Source: Lewinellaceae bacterium
GTDB taxonomy: Bacteria > Bacteroidota > Bacteroidia > Chitinophagales > Saprospiraceae
Direction of reading: 5' to 3'
Assembly (NCBI GenBank): GCA_020636045.1
Contig: JACJYP010000013.1
Location: 62,001-126,000, forward strand
DNA: 64,000 nucleotides
Shown here: piece after piece, positions 17,050 through 25,513 of the stretch
How the letters are laid out: the number at the start of each line of letters is the position of its first letter
How positions within the stretch are numbered: position 1 is the first letter of the stretch
The notes under the pieces: model-generated
The model's input: only the letters and a program-made list of their open reading frames with translations
The model's database searches: none
What the model was told of the DNA's origin: nothing
Position numbers and translations under genes: made by a program

Positions 17050-17382
17050 ATGGGTAAATTTGTGATTTCCACCCGCAAGAATGGCGAATTCCAGTTCAAT
17101 CTGAAGGCCGACAACGGCCAGGTCATTCTCACCAGTGAAGGCTACACAGCAAAAAGCGGCTGCGAGAACGGCGTTGAATCCGTACGCAAAAACGGCGGCG
17201 ACGCCAAACGCTTTGACCGCCTCACCGCCAAAAACGGTAAATTCTACTTCAACCTGAAAGCCGCCAACGGCCAGATCATCGGCACCAGCGAAATGTACGA
17301 ATCCGAAGCAGGCCGCGACAACGGCATCGATTCGGTGATGCGCAACGCTCCGCGTGCCACGGTAGAAGACCAAACCGCTTAA
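17050..17382 (+). CDS. DUF1508 (YegP-like) protein with two tandem repeats
   Basis: The 110-residue product is built from two copies of the DUF1508 unit: GKFVISTRKNGEFQFNLKADNGQVILTSEGY (about 2-32) and NGKFYFNLKAANGQIIGTSEMY (about 60-82). Each is followed by the helical segment that ends ...NGVESVRKN and ...NGIDSVMRN. Members are small soluble proteins induced in some stress conditions, but no biochemical role is established. A TTG six bases upstream keeps the frame open, but the ATG at 17050 fits the family start. It lies between the two ribonucleotide reductase subunit genes. Confidence 0.9.
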   Translation: MGKFVISTRKNGEFQFNLKADNGQVILTSEGYTAKSGCENGVESVRKNGGDAKRFDRLTAKNGKFYFNLKAANGQIIGTSEMYESEAGRDNGIDSVMRNAPRATVEDQTA

Positions 17383-17732
17383 CCGACGACAAACAAACAC
17401 TGGTTTGCCGGTGTGTGGTGCGCTCGTCGTACTGCGCACCGGCATTCATTGCCCGACCGACATCTCCGCGTTTTTCTCAGCGTTGCCGGTACTTCCGCCG
17501 AAAACATGTGAGGGAGCAAAACAGCCCCGACACCTAAAACCCTGCTTTTAATCCATCGACGATCAGACACGTTTCTTCCGGTCACCCGTTCCGGCTATCA
17601 TTGCCGACGAGTATGCCAACAAAGAAAAAACACCCAAAATCCGCTCAACCCAGGTCCGGGAAACGCCCTTCAAAAACCGGCACAAGACCTGAAATCGAAA
17701 CGTAAAATAAAGAAAACCAAAGCCTTACAATT
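17383..17732. other. Intergenic region upstream of nrdA
   Basis: 350 bp without a gene. A 7-bp stem (GGTGCGC and GCGCACC, about 17418-17441) lies shortly after the DUF1508 gene but has no T tract, so it is a weak terminator candidate. The last 130 bp before nrdA are A-rich and probably contain its promoter. No DnaA or NrdR box was recognised. Confidence 0.5.
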
Positions 17733-20171
17733 ATGATGCAAGTAATCAAACGCTCCGGACGCCGCGAAGAGGTCTCATTCGACAAGATCACTGCGCGGCT
17801 GCGCAAACTGACGTACAACCTCGACACCAACTACGTCAACCTGATCGAGGTATCGAAAAAGGTCATCATGGGCCTTTACGACGGCGTGACGACGGTGGAA
17901 CTCGACAACCTGGCCGCCGAGACGGCCGCCACCATGGCCACCATCCACCCCGATTACGCCCTGCTGGCAGCCCGCATCGCGGTGACCAACCTGCACAAGG
18001 AGACGGAAAAGTCTTTCTCCAAAGTGATCGACAGCCTTTATCGCTACGTAGACCCCAAAACCGGCGAACGCGCCGGCCTCATCGGCGACGAGACCCACAA
18101 GATCGTGATGAAGCACAAGTCGAAACTCGACTCGGCCATCATCTACGACCGCGATTTTGAATTCGACTATTTCGGCTTCAAAACCCTGGAGCGTTCGTAC
18201 CTCATGCGCATGAACGGCAACGTAGTGGAGCGTCCGCAGCACCTCTTTATGCGCGTCGCCGTCGGCATCCACGGCGAAGACATCGAAGCGGCGATCGAGA
18301 CCTACAACCTCATGTCCGAGCGCTGGTTCATACACGCCACGCCGACGCTGTTCAACGCCGGCTCGCCGAAGCCGCAACTGTCCTCCTGCTTCCTGCTCAG
18401 CATGACGGAAGACAGCATCAAGGGCATTTTCGAGACGCTACAGCGCTGCGCGCTCATCAGTCAGTCGGCCGGCGGCATCGGCCTCAGCATCCACAACATA
18501 CGCGCCACGGGCTCCTACATCAAGGGCACGGGCGGCACTTCCAACGGCATCATTCCCATGCTGCGCGTGTTCAACGACGCGGCTCGTTACGTGGATCAGG
18601 GCGGCGGCAAGCGCAAAGGCGCATTTGCCGTGTACATGGAACCCTGGCACGCCGATATTTTTGAATTCCTCGAACTGAAGAAAAACCACGGCAAGGAAGA
18701 GCTGCGCGCACGCGACCTGTTCTACGCCCTCTGGGTGCCCGACCTCTTTATGGAGCGCGTGAAAGACGACCAAGACTGGTCGCTGTTTTGCCCGAACGAA
18801 GCGCCGGGCCTGTTCGACGTGCACAGCGGCGAATTTGAAGCCTTGTATCACAAATACGAAGAAGAAGGCCGCGCGCGCAAGGTGGTGAAGGCCCGCGAAC
18901 TGTGGAACGCCGTGCTGGAAAGCCAGACGGAAACCGGCACGCCGTACATCCTGTACAAGGACGCCGCCAACAAAAAAAGCAACCAGCAGAACCTCGGCAC
19001 CATCCGCTCGTCGAACCTCTGCACCGAGATCATCGAATACACATCGCCCGACGAGGTGGCGGTGTGCAACCTCGCTTCGCTGGCGTTGCCCAAATTCGTA
19101 AAAGACGGGCAGTTCGATTTCGAGCGCCTTTACGAGATCACACGCGTCGTGACCCGCAACCTCAACAAGGTCATCGACATCAACTACTACCCCATCCCGG
19201 AGGCCCGCAACTCCAACATGCGCCACCGCCCGATCGGTCTGGGCGTGCAGGGCCTGGCAGACGCCTTTATCCTGATGGGATTGCCATTCGACAGCGACGG
19301 CGCCCGCCAACTCAACAAGGATATTTTCGAGACGATCTACTTTGCCGCCATGACCGAGAGCTGCAACCAGGCAGAGCAGCATGGCCCGTACGAATCGTTC
19401 CAGGGTTCGCCGCTCAGCAAAGGCGTTTTTCAGTTTGACATGTGGGGGGTGAATCCTTCCGGCCGCTGGGATTGGGATGGCCTGCGCAAACGCGTGCAAA
19501 AGGTCGGCGTACGCAACTCCCTGCTGCTCGCCCCGATGCCTACGGCCAGCACCAGCCAGATCCTCGGCAACAACGAATGTTTCGAGCCGTACACTTCCAA
19601 CCTGTACACGCGCCGGACGCTGGCGGGCGAGCACATCGTGGTGAACAAACACCTCATGCGCGACCTCGTGCGCCTCGGCCTGTGGAATGAAGAAATGCGC
19701 GAAGCCATCATGGCCGCCAACGGCTCCATCCAGGGCATTGAGGATATCCCCGAGCACGTGCGCGATGTGTACAAAACCGCCTACGAGATCAGCCAGAAAG
19801 TGATCATCGACATGAGTGCAGACCGGGGCGCCTTCATCTGCCAGAGCCAGTCGCTCAACGTATTCATGGAGTCGCCGACTTTCGCCAAACTGTCGTCCAT
19901 GCACTTCTACGCCTGGCAGAAAGGTCTGAAAACGGGCATGTACTACCTGCGTTCGAAGGCTGCTACCGACCCGATCAAGTTTACGCTCAGCAAAAAGCAC
20001 CAGCAAAAGTTCGTGGCCAATGCGAAAGCCTCCGACCCGGTGGTGAGCGCCACGATACCGGCCAAGGACGATACTACAGCCGCGCCGGTGGAAATGTCGG
20101 TACCGGAGCCGATCACAACGGGCAAGGTCTGTAGTCTGGATGACCCGACCTGCGAGGCTTGTTCGGCCTGA
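17733..20171 (+). CDS. nrdA: Class Ia ribonucleoside-diphosphate reductase, alpha subunit
   Basis: The 812-residue protein is the catalytic R1 subunit that reduces ribonucleoside diphosphates. It has an N-terminal ATP-cone (about 1-95, VIKRSGRREEVSFDKI) for overall activity control. The active-site Cys is at about residue 219 (PQLSSCFLL), the N-x-C-x-E catalytic motif at about 427-431 (SSNLCTEI), and the partner Cys in VCNLASLAL. The nucleotide-binding APMPTASTSQI segment and the paired tyrosines of the radical path (GMYYLRS) follow. The C-terminal tail carries the mobile reducing cysteines (VCSLDDPTCEACSA). The ATG at 17733 is the first of two adjacent Met codons. It works with nrdB at 15177. 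Confidence 0.97.
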   Translation: MMQVIKRSGRREEVSFDKITARLRKLTYNLDTNYVNLIEVSKKVIMGLYDGVTTVELDNLAAETAATMATIHPDYALLAARIAVTNLHKETEKSFSKVIDSLYRYVDPKTGERAGLIGDETHKIVMKHKSKLDSAIIYDRDFEFDYFGFKTLERSYLMRMNGNVVERPQHLFMRVAVGIHGEDIEAAIETYNLMSERWFIHATPTLFNAGSPKPQLSSCFLLSMTEDSIKGIFETLQRCALISQSAGGIGLSIHNIRATGSYIKGTGGTSNGIIPMLRVFNDAARYVDQGGGKRKGAFAVYMEPWHADIFEFLELKKNHGKEELRARDLFYALWVPDLFMERVKDDQDWSLFCPNEAPGLFDVHSGEFEALYHKYEEEGRARKVVKARELWNAVLESQTETGTPYILYKDAANKKSNQQNLGTIRSSNLCTEIIEYTSPDEVAVCNLASLALPKFVKDGQFDFERLYEITRVVTRNLNKVIDINYYPIPEARNSNMRHRPIGLGVQGLADAFILMGLPFDSDGARQLNKDIFETIYFAAMTESCNQAEQHGPYESFQGSPLSKGVFQFDMWGVNPSGRWDWDGLRKRVQKVGVRNSLLLAPMPTASTSQILGNNECFEPYTSNLYTRRTLAGEHIVVNKHLMRDLVRLGLWNEEMREAIMAANGSIQGIEDIPEHVRDVYKTAYEISQKVIIDMSADRGAFICQSQSLNVFMESPTFAKLSSMHFYAWQKGLKTGMYYLRSKAATDPIKFTLSKKHQQKFVANAKASDPVVSATIPAKDDTTAAPVEMSVPEPITTGKVCSLDDPTCEACSA

Positions 20172-20267
20172 ACCTGACAATCAAGAATAAACGGTCGCCG
20201 GTGGTGGCGTAAAACGGTCGGGACGTTCCTGATTCCCTTCACTGAAACGCTTTTCCCACACTTGTTC

Positions 20268-20297
20268 CGGCCGGTTGCTGCCGTGCGGCCGTTTTTT
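20268..20297 (+). terminator. Intrinsic terminator after nrdA
   Basis: CGGCCG (20268-20273) pairs with CGGCCG (20286-20291) around a 12-nt loop and is followed directly by six T. It lies about 100 bp after the nrdA stop. Confidence 0.75.
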
Positions 20298-20861
20298 AGA
20301 AGTTGTTTGAATCTTACGCGAGATTATCATAGACAGCGACAAACGGCTGCCCTGAAGTAGGGTGGCCGTTGCCGTTTCGGGTGACGGCGATCAGGCCGTT
20401 TCTCCAACTTTACAGGACGGTGCGTGTCGAAAAAGCCTCAATCATGCACGGTTATTATATTATTCAACACGGTTATCACAATACGCTTGCCCTGCATCAT
20501 CCCCGGCGTTTCCTTTGTATCAGAGTTTTGGAAACAGCACAACTCACACTCTGTATCACGCCGAAAACAAGCCCGGAGATCCCATAAGACCTTATTTCTC
20601 CATTACCGGCTTTCCCCATATAACTCTAACCCGTGTAACACATGTCATTAAATCGTCTTGGACCAAGGGGTTCAAGGCGATTTTTTTTGTCCTAAACCGC
20701 ATTCGGACACGCTTTATGCCCGTCCGGTCGAAAAGAAGTTTGCTCAAAGCCCGACATTTGCCATCTTTAGCGGGCGGCTCAAACAGGGACATATATTACA
20801 TTCGCTGCTACTATTCGATTTTTCCTAATCCTTGCCAAATATTACTAAAACTACTGCCCTG
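20298..20861. other. Gene-free region that may encode a structured RNA
   Basis: No convincing protein gene is seen. An ORF at 20362-20901 has no recognisable family, runs through a terminator hairpin and has atypical codon use. A strong hairpin lies at 20342-20370 (AACGGC with GCCGTT, plus an inner CCCT/AGGG). The region ends in an intrinsic terminator (20862-20899) that has no gene to serve on its strand, which suggests a transcript starts here. I see no tmRNA, SRP, RNase P or 6S signature. Confidence 0.4.
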
Positions 20862-20899
20862 CGGCTGCTTCCCGACGTGCGAAGCGGCCGTTCTTTTTT
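20862..20899 (+). terminator. Intrinsic terminator with no upstream gene
   Basis: CGGCTGCTTC (20862-20871) pairs over 10 bp, with one G-U, with GAAGCGGCCG (20881-20890) around a 9-nt loop, followed by TTCTTTTTT. The nearest plus-strand gene, nrdA, already has its own terminator 570 bp earlier. Confidence 0.75.
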
Positions 20900-20999
20900 A
20901 AAAAAATAAAAAAATAGTGCTCCCCACCCAACCATCCCAACGGGCCCTGCGTGTATGTTCACGTCAAAACGGCCATCGCTCCCATTGCCGAACGCTCAA

Positions 21000-21560
21000 A
21001 TGAACATCGACCCGCAGCTCCTGAAAGCAGCCCACAGGGGTGACCGCAAGGCGCAATACGCCCTGTACCGCGTTTGTTTTCCGGTACTGATGGCGGTATG
21101 TATGCGCTACCGGCGCGACGAGCAGGAGGCGGTATCGGCGCTCAACAACGGATTTCTGAAGATCATACAGAACCTGGACAAGTACCGGCGCGACGAGGTG
21201 CCGTTCGAGGCCTGGATCAGGCGTATTATGATCAATACCGCGATCGATGCGTTCAGAAGGGAAAAGAAATGGCGGGAACTGACCGTTTTTACCGACGAGA
21301 TCGAACGCGCGCACCCGGAAGAACCGGTGGACTGGAACGAAGCGGAACAGCGCCTCTCGGTGCAACACATCGAAAATTTGCTCCGCAAACTTCCCCCGGT
21401 CACCCGGCAGGTGTTCAATCTTTTCGCCCTCGACGGGTTCAGTCACCGCGAGATCGGCGAAATGCTGGGCATGAGCGAGGGAACGTCCAAATGGCACGTC
21501 AATAATGCCCGGAAACAACTGCAAACCTGGATAAAAACCGAGCTAAACACGGCGGTCTGA
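21000..21560 (+). CDS. ECF-type RNA polymerase sigma factor
   Basis: The 186-residue protein has the sigma region 2 pattern (ALYRVCFPVLMAVCMRYRRDEQEAVSALNNGFLKII..., PFEAWIRRIMINTAIDAFR) and region 4 helix-turn-helix (LPPVTRQVFNLFALDGFSHREIGEMLGMSEGTSKWHVNNARKQL is the usual arrangement). Such factors redirect RNA polymerase to stress or envelope promoters. The frame begins at 20955, but ATG 21000 gives the normal N-terminus (NIDPQLLKAAHRGDRKAQ). The next gene starts 12 bp after its stop and encodes a membrane-anchored protein with a cytoplasmic N-terminus. This suggests a sigma/anti-sigma-like pair in one operon (inference). Confidence 0.92.
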   Translation: MNIDPQLLKAAHRGDRKAQYALYRVCFPVLMAVCMRYRRDEQEAVSALNNGFLKIIQNLDKYRRDEVPFEAWIRRIMINTAIDAFRREKKWRELTVFTDEIERAHPEEPVDWNEAEQRLSVQHIENLLRKLPPVTRQVFNLFALDGFSHREIGEMLGMSEGTSKWHVNNARKQLQTWIKTELNTAV

Positions 21561-21572
21561 CGCAAGACGATT

Positions 21573-22991
21573 ATGGAAAACATAGATGACTTCATGCGGC
21601 AAAAATTCGAGTCCGATCCCGCCTCCCCCGGGAATCGCTTCGAATTCCGTGAAGAATACTGGGAGCAGGCCAGCGCGCTGCTGGAGGCCGAAGAAGCCCG
21701 GCGTCGCAGGCGGCGGCGCTGGCTGTTCTGGTGGCTCTTTACGGGTCTGCTGGCCGGCATCGGCGGCTGGGCGCTGGTGCACTGGAATTCATCGCACACT
21801 GCCGATCAGGGGAGAAATGCCGGCGCTCCGGCGATGCACAATGAAAGGAAAACAGGTCCTTCCCATTCGGGAGGAAACTCAACCATACAGGGCGATCGCC
21901 CGGCGGACAGCGGGACAACGCTTCCAGGAGAAGCGAAATCGGAGGAAAACGGGCTCACTGCAAAAGGACTGGATGCTGCTTCCGGGAAGCCATTGCAACA
22001 GCAATCCGCCGCACACGGGGAAAAAGACATCCTGAAAAAAGGCGGGGTGCGGGCAAATCAACCTGCTGCCCCGTCGCTTCCTCCAAAGACACTCAACCCC
22101 GTCGGGCAGCCCCTGTCCGGAAATGTTCAAACACCCGCTTCTTCTGAAAAACCCGCTGTTCCCACCGGCACCGGATCGCCAAACGCAGCGCAGGAAGTAA
22201 CCGGCACGCCGGAAAACAGGGACATGACTACGGCAGACCCCGAATCACCACCTTCTGCAGAGCGCCCGGCTGCGTGTAAATTGCTGCCGACGTTCCTGCA
22301 TCCGGTCCTGCTTCCCGTGCGGGTAGCCGTCATGAGCCGCTATCCGACACAGGCGCAAATGATCAAACCTGTGCGCGACGGGCGCTTCAGTCTTCGGGCA
22401 GAGGCAGCCGCTGCGTTCATGCAGGCATCTCCCGACGGCGAGCGACTGGGCGCCGGCGCCGGCATCGCCCTGCAATACCGGCTGCACCGGAACTGGTCGC
22501 TTTCAGCCGGCGCTAACTGGCGCTTCGTTCCGGGCGACTGGGGCGACCCGGCGGACCCGAAGGTAAGCGAGCAATTGCACTACAGTTTTGGCTTCGTGGA
22601 AGACACCTGGATACTGGAACGGACGGGACTGCACAGCCTTGAATTTCCGCTGGCGATCCAATGGAGCCGAAAAACGCTTGCCGTGGAGGCGGGCGTGGCC
22701 CCCTCCCTGCTGCTGACGGTACAGGGACGCCTGACCAACACCCACTTCGAGTCCTTGCAGGATGAACCTTCTACCAAAACAAGCAGGATCAGTCTCGACA
22801 AAGCCCCTTACCGGAGTCTATATACTTCCGGTTTTGCCGGACTGGAATGGCGTGCGACACAGCATTTGGGCCTCGGCATCCGCGGATACTACCGGCCCGG
22901 AAGTCTGCTGAAAACCAGCGACCAGACCGCATCGGGCAGTCAGTGGTGGTTCGATCTCGGGCTGCGCTGGCATTTCAAACCCTTCAAGTAA
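21573..22991 (+). CDS. Membrane-anchored protein with C-terminal outer-membrane beta-barrel (possible anti-sigma fusion)
   Basis: This 472-residue protein has a short N-terminal cytoplasmic region (1-49, FEFREEYWEQASALLEAEEARRRRRRR). One transmembrane helix follows (about 50-70, LFWWLFTGLLAGIGGWALVH). A low-complexity Pro/Ser/Gly-rich linker runs from about 75 to 235. The C-terminal porin-like barrel domain (about 260-472) shows alternating strands such as FSLRAEAAAAFMQ and WWFDLGLRWHFKPF. The layout, immediately after an ECF sigma gene, fits Bacteroidota proteins that combine an anti-sigma-like N-terminus with an outer-membrane-type sensor domain, but the zinc-binding anti-sigma motif is absent. 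Where a protein with an inner-membrane helix and a barrel domain resides is not obvious. It is followed 8 bp later by a lipoprotein gene. Confidence 0.7.
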   Translation: MENIDDFMRQKFESDPASPGNRFEFREEYWEQASALLEAEEARRRRRRRWLFWWLFTGLLAGIGGWALVHWNSSHTADQGRNAGAPAMHNERKTGPSHSGGNSTIQGDRPADSGTTLPGEAKSEENGLTAKGLDAASGKPLQQQSAAHGEKDILKKGGVRANQPAAPSLPPKTLNPVGQPLSGNVQTPASSEKPAVPTGTGSPNAAQEVTGTPENRDMTTADPESPPSAERPAACKLLPTFLHPVLLPVRVAVMSRYPTQAQMIKPVRDGRFSLRAEAAAAFMQASPDGERLGAGAGIALQYRLHRNWSLSAGANWRFVPGDWGDPADPKVSEQLHYSFGFVEDTWILERTGLHSLEFPLAIQWSRKTLAVEAGVAPSLLLTVQGRLTNTHFESLQDEPSTKTSRISLDKAPYRSLYTSGFAGLEWRATQHLGLGIRGYYRPGSLLKTSDQTASGSQWWFDLGLRWHFKPFK

Positions 22992-22998
22992 ACACACC

Positions 22999-24084
22999 AT
23001 GAGAAAAACTGCCATCTTGCTTTTGCTTGCGGCTATATATGCGGGCGCCTGTAAAAAGGGCGTTCTTCCGCCCCCGGCCGAAAACGACCCCGTGTTTTCA
23101 GTCGATTTTGCACTCGACACCTTCAACCGGCACCTTACAGCCGGAGTAGGTGACATCTATCATTTTACAAGGCTGGAAAAAGGGGCCGACGATGTTTTCA
23201 CCAGTTACAACGCCTTTACCGATGTCGATTGCCCCGACGGCGATTGTCCGGGGAGCCTGCGCTTTGAGTTCAGAAGCCTGTTTGCCACCGACACGACCTT
23301 CGGCGGAGGATTTTACCCCTACACCCGCCTCAACCCGACCGGCGGCAACGGGTTTGCCATCCATTTTTCGCTTGAGGATACGGAAAAATATGCCGTCTGG
23401 ACCCTGAACTACGGCTCCGAAGTACTTCTGGAGAACAGCGATATTACGGAAGTCAATTTTATCACCACCGACCCCGAGCCGCAATCCGTCTTTCTGAGCG
23501 CCGTAAACGACGCCGGCAACTTAAGCCTTTACCAGCGCACCATCGACCCGGACGACAGCATCGGCTATCCGGCCGTCAAGGTGCTGGCGGTACCCGAACA
23601 GGGCGATTTCTTTTCCCTGTACGCGCAGGCGACCGGAGGACCGGGGTTCGAATATTTCTGGAGCAACGGTCAAAGCGATTCTGTCATTACTACGGACACT
23701 GTGGCGGGTTCTTATCAGGTCACGGTCACGAATTTTATGAACCGGACGGCCAGTGCCGGCTTTGAAGCGCTGTTAGGCAATGACACCCTTACAACACCAG
23801 GGTTCTCGTATACCGTTCAGCCGGTAAGCAACCCGCTCCAACTGGGCACGATAGCGATCCAGTGGGTGGATACGCAAGGCAGGATATGGCGCTCCGATCT
23901 GCAGGATCAGCCTGACGACGCCGTTTTTCAGGTGCTTGCTGCCGAGCCGTACGGCCCGAACGAAAACGGCGTGGACAACCGGAAGCTCCGGGTCGCCTTC
24001 AGTTGCCGTATGTTCGACGACACCGGCAATTTCTTTATGCTAACCGGCAGCGGCTTCACTGCCATGGCTGTGCCCGACCCATAA
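22999..24084 (+). CDS. Putative lipoprotein of unknown function in the sigma-factor operon
   Basis: The 361-residue protein carries a lipoprotein signal (MRKTAILLLLAAIYAGACKKG, lipidated Cys at 18). A beta-rich region follows with FSVDFALDTFNRHLTAGVGD and a PKD-like segment at about 200-250 (YFWSNGQSDSVITTDTVAGSYQVTVTNF is of the kind that ends in SYxVTV). No enzyme motif is seen. It starts 8 bp after the barrel-protein gene and probably shares its transcript with the ECF sigma factor. I infer a periplasmic or outer-membrane lipoprotein working with that system. Confidence 0.75.
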   Translation: MRKTAILLLLAAIYAGACKKGVLPPPAENDPVFSVDFALDTFNRHLTAGVGDIYHFTRLEKGADDVFTSYNAFTDVDCPDGDCPGSLRFEFRSLFATDTTFGGGFYPYTRLNPTGGNGFAIHFSLEDTEKYAVWTLNYGSEVLLENSDITEVNFITTDPEPQSVFLSAVNDAGNLSLYQRTIDPDDSIGYPAVKVLAVPEQGDFFSLYAQATGGPGFEYFWSNGQSDSVITTDTVAGSYQVTVTNFMNRTASAGFEALLGNDTLTTPGFSYTVQPVSNPLQLGTIAIQWVDTQGRIWRSDLQDQPDDAVFQVLAAEPYGPNENGVDNRKLRVAFSCRMFDDTGNFFMLTGSGFTAMAVPDP

Positions 24085-24121
24085 AAAAGCCTCCGAGTGC
24101 CGGCTGCGCGGCAAACGGAGG
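24083..24121 (-). terminator. Intrinsic terminator for the minus-strand T9SS operon
   Basis: The arms CCTCCGAGTGCCG (24090-24102) and CGGCAAACGGAGG (24109-24121) pair with two internal mismatches. On the minus strand the hairpin is followed by TTTTTT (plus-strand A tract 24083-24088). The tract overlaps the stop codon region of the convergent lipoprotein gene. Confidence 0.85.
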
Positions 24122-24177
24122 ACCCAAAATGTAAAGAGAGCGGTTTTGTCAACCAAACGAACAAAGCATACCAACGG

Positions 24178-25482
24178 TCAGTTTTTCACGAGTTTTCCGG
24201 AGACAAGGCCATTGCCTGTTTCTATTTGCCATAGATACACGCCTGCTGCCGGGAAAGCGTACGACGGGATTTCCAGGGCATGCGTTCCGGCGTCCAGTCC
24301 CCGACGCGCCGACCAGCATTGCCTGCCAGCAAGGTCGCGCAGCGTGACCGACACCGTTTCGGGCATGTCAAGGCTCAACAGGATGCGGGCGTCCGACACG
24401 ACGGGGTTGGGACTAACTATTGCATTCATGCCTCCCCCGGTGCCGGAGATTTGGCGCTCTTCCGTAAAGAAAAGTTGCAGTTGATCCACGTCTTCCGTTG
24501 CGGAATAGATCTCGGGGCGGATACGGCTTGTATTGAGGGAAATGGCATTCCTCGTACGCACAGGTGCAAGCGCGTGCAGGCGCAGCACGGCCAGCGGATC
24601 GCCGTTAGAAATACTGTATGGCAAAACGTCGTACCAGGTCATGTTCACGGCGCCCGCCTTTGGATACACCACCGCGGATCCGTCGGTATCGGGAAAAACG
24701 GGCGAATGTACCGACTCTATTTCCAGCACCTGCGAGTCGTACTGCAGGTCCATCTGCACGCCCAGCCAGTTGCCGGTTTCATTCAGCCTGAGCGGCAGAT
24801 CGATCGTTTGTCCTGCTTCCAATTCGACATCGGGCATACTGAGCGCTACCTGCCGGCGATCGTCGGCGCCACCGGAGAATCCCGGGAAGGCGTCGCAGTT
24901 GGTGTCGCCCACCTTGATGCCGTAGTAATAGATCGTCGTATCCTGCTGAATGCCGTTCAGATCAATGGTTTCCACAATTGCCCCCTGGAAGGGATTCTGT
25001 GGTGTCGGGATGGGTATGCCTGCATCTATCAGGCGCCAGGAGGTATTGGTAGGGAATTCAGTGTATATCCCCTGTATCAGTCTTCGGGATGCTACCAGAT
25101 CGAAGGTGGTGATGGAGTTGCTTTTACTGACATCTGCTGCAATGATGTGGTATGGCGTGTTCAGCGGCTCAAGGCCGAGGATATGCCTTTCTCCCTGAAT
25201 GATATCAAACATGCTGACCCCATTCAGGTCATCGCCGTCTTTTTCCGGCGTGATGGAGTAGTTGCCGCCCGCAGGCAGCCCTTCGTAGAGCCAGCAGCCG
25301 TCGGCGGGATCGATATGGGGAACGATGGTATCGTTGGTCAGTACCACGGAAGGCATAGTTACCCCCGAAACAAGCGCACCGTTGCAGTGCATGTTTATAC
25401 AAACTTTGAGGTTAACTGTTTGGGCATACAGGGTGTGCGCTGCAGACAATGCGAGCAAGCAGAGAACGGATATTTTTTTCAT
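24178..25482 (-). CDS. T9SS cargo protein with dockerin-like and cohesin-like domains
   Basis: The 434-residue protein begins with a signal peptide (LLALSAAHTLYAQ). An N-terminal carboxypeptidase-regulatory-like segment is followed by dockerin-like repeats (DDLNGVSMFDIIQGERHILGLE and SKSNSITTFDLVASRRLIQG). A cohesin-like sandwich spans about 210-325 (VELEAGQTIDLPLRL, GVQMDLQYDSQVLEIESV, MTWYDVLPY). A type A T9SS sorting domain ends it (IVSPNPVVSDARI...VTLRDLAGR...AGVYLWQIETG...KLVKN). It is probably exported and anchored at, or released from, the cell surface. It lies 31 bp downstream of the next T9SS gene and likely shares its transcript. Its dockerin-like part resembles that of the protein at 12064-12996. 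Confidence 0.85.
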   Translation of the reverse strand: MKKISVLCLLALSAAHTLYAQTVNLKVCINMHCNGALVSGVTMPSVVLTNDTIVPHIDPADGCWLYEGLPAGGNYSITPEKDGDDLNGVSMFDIIQGERHILGLEPLNTPYHIIAADVSKSNSITTFDLVASRRLIQGIYTEFPTNTSWRLIDAGIPIPTPQNPFQGAIVETIDLNGIQQDTTIYYYGIKVGDTNCDAFPGFSGGADDRRQVALSMPDVELEAGQTIDLPLRLNETGNWLGVQMDLQYDSQVLEIESVHSPVFPDTDGSAVVYPKAGAVNMTWYDVLPYSISNGDPLAVLRLHALAPVRTRNAISLNTSRIRPEIYSATEDVDQLQLFFTEERQISGTGGGMNAIVSPNPVVSDARILLSLDMPETVSVTLRDLAGRQCWSARRGLDAGTHALEIPSYAFPAAGVYLWQIETGNGLVSGKLVKN

Positions 25483-25513
25483 AACTTTCTTTTTGACGGG
25501 TTTGATAATGAGA

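Noticed and set aside
18438..20180. 580-codon minus-strand ORF opposite nrdA
   Set aside because: Antisense shadow of nrdA; no recognisable domain and typical shadow composition rich in His, Val, Arg and Asp.
20362..20901. 179-codon plus-strand ORF upstream of the ECF sigma gene
   Set aside because: No recognisable domain, atypical composition, and it runs through a clear terminator hairpin; a non-coding role for the region is more likely.
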